Positions 63,721 through 64,000 of a stretch of 64,000 bases of DNA are shown here, piece by piece (position 1 is the first letter of the stretch; every line of letters starts with the position of its first letter). A program made the position numbers and the translations under genes. Under the pieces are notes generated by a model. The model was given only the letters and a program-made list of their open reading frames with translations, had not been told where the DNA came from and searched no databases. Source of the stretch: Trichoplax sp. H2 (taxonomy: Eukaryota > Placozoa > Uniplacotomia > Trichoplacea); NCBI GenBank assembly GCA_003344405.1, contig NOWV01000062.1:124001-188000 (forward strand), read 5' to 3'.

Positions 63721-64000
63721 AGGTGAAAAACGACCCCTTTATGGGGTTATTTTCTAATCGTGTATCCATAATATAGTTTCGTAATATCTTTAACATTGCC
63801 ATTGAAGTTCTAACAGAGTTTGAAAATTAGGGAACTGGATTAACCCCTCTAATTAACTACCAAGAGAATTCAAAAATGAGGCACCATGGGAGATTCTAAT
63901 CATATCTATAACAATGGCAAGATCGTATTCTCATCATTCTATTCCTTCAATTTCTAACAAAATATAGGGTAGCGAAAATCTTACTTGCAAAAATGAGAGA

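Overview
The window reads as nuclear DNA of an early-branching animal and fits a placozoan such as Trichoplax. It is AT-rich. Most genes are cut into many short exons by GT-AG introns, starts sit in animal-type Kozak contexts, and the gene set is animal (class A GPCR, ABCA transporter, RBBP6, GET4, PIGQ, DPH7, mitochondrial Na/Ca exchanger). The placozoan assignment rests on overall character, not on a database match. Exon models were built by hand from splice sites and protein-family conservation, and reading phase was carried through every junction except one in PIGQ.

Layout, left to right. (1) 32-980 (+): last four exons of an NCLX/SLC8B1-like cation/Ca exchanger. (2) 1925-4493: two near-identical copies of about 1.2-1.3 kb flanking a 20-N assembly gap. 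(3) 5162-13280 (-): complete ten-exon PP1-type Ser/Thr phosphatase catalytic subunit. (4) 13281-16765: intergenic DNA with a nested tandem repeat and dense TACAGTA/TACTGTA motifs. (5) 16766-23740 (+): RBBP6, sixteen exons, including a probable GC-AG intron. (6) 25553-28335 (+): GET4, ten exons. (7) 30641-39549 (+): complete 24-exon ABCA transporter of 1699 residues. (8) 41028-44819 (-): intronless kinesin-light-chain-like TPR gene with 28 tandem 42-residue units. Its 3' end has decayed, leaving half-units and an orphan terminal exon at 40689-41027. (9) 47402-51123 (-): PIGQ. (10) 53785-54918 (+): intronless class A GPCR resembling the LGR/relaxin-receptor transmembrane region. (11) 59196-61825 (+): DPH7, eight exons. 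(12) 61826-64000: no gene seen; a degenerate minisatellite lies near 63262-63720.

The genes do not form an obvious pathway. They are mostly single-copy housekeeping genes: tail-anchored protein delivery (GET4), GPI-anchor synthesis (PIGQ), diphthamide synthesis (DPH7), ubiquitination and mRNA processing (RBBP6), lipid transport (ABCA) and dephosphorylation (PP1). Two intronless genes, the TPR protein and the GPCR, stand among them and look like members of expandable families.

The features most worth attention are the TPR array (higher-order repeat structure, frameshifted 3' end, stranded last exon), the gap-flanking duplication that may be an assembly artefact, the nested intergenic repeat, and the very frequent short palindromic motif in non-coding DNA. 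I found no mobile element with an intact transposase or reverse transcriptase, no rRNA, no convincing tRNA and no CRISPR array.
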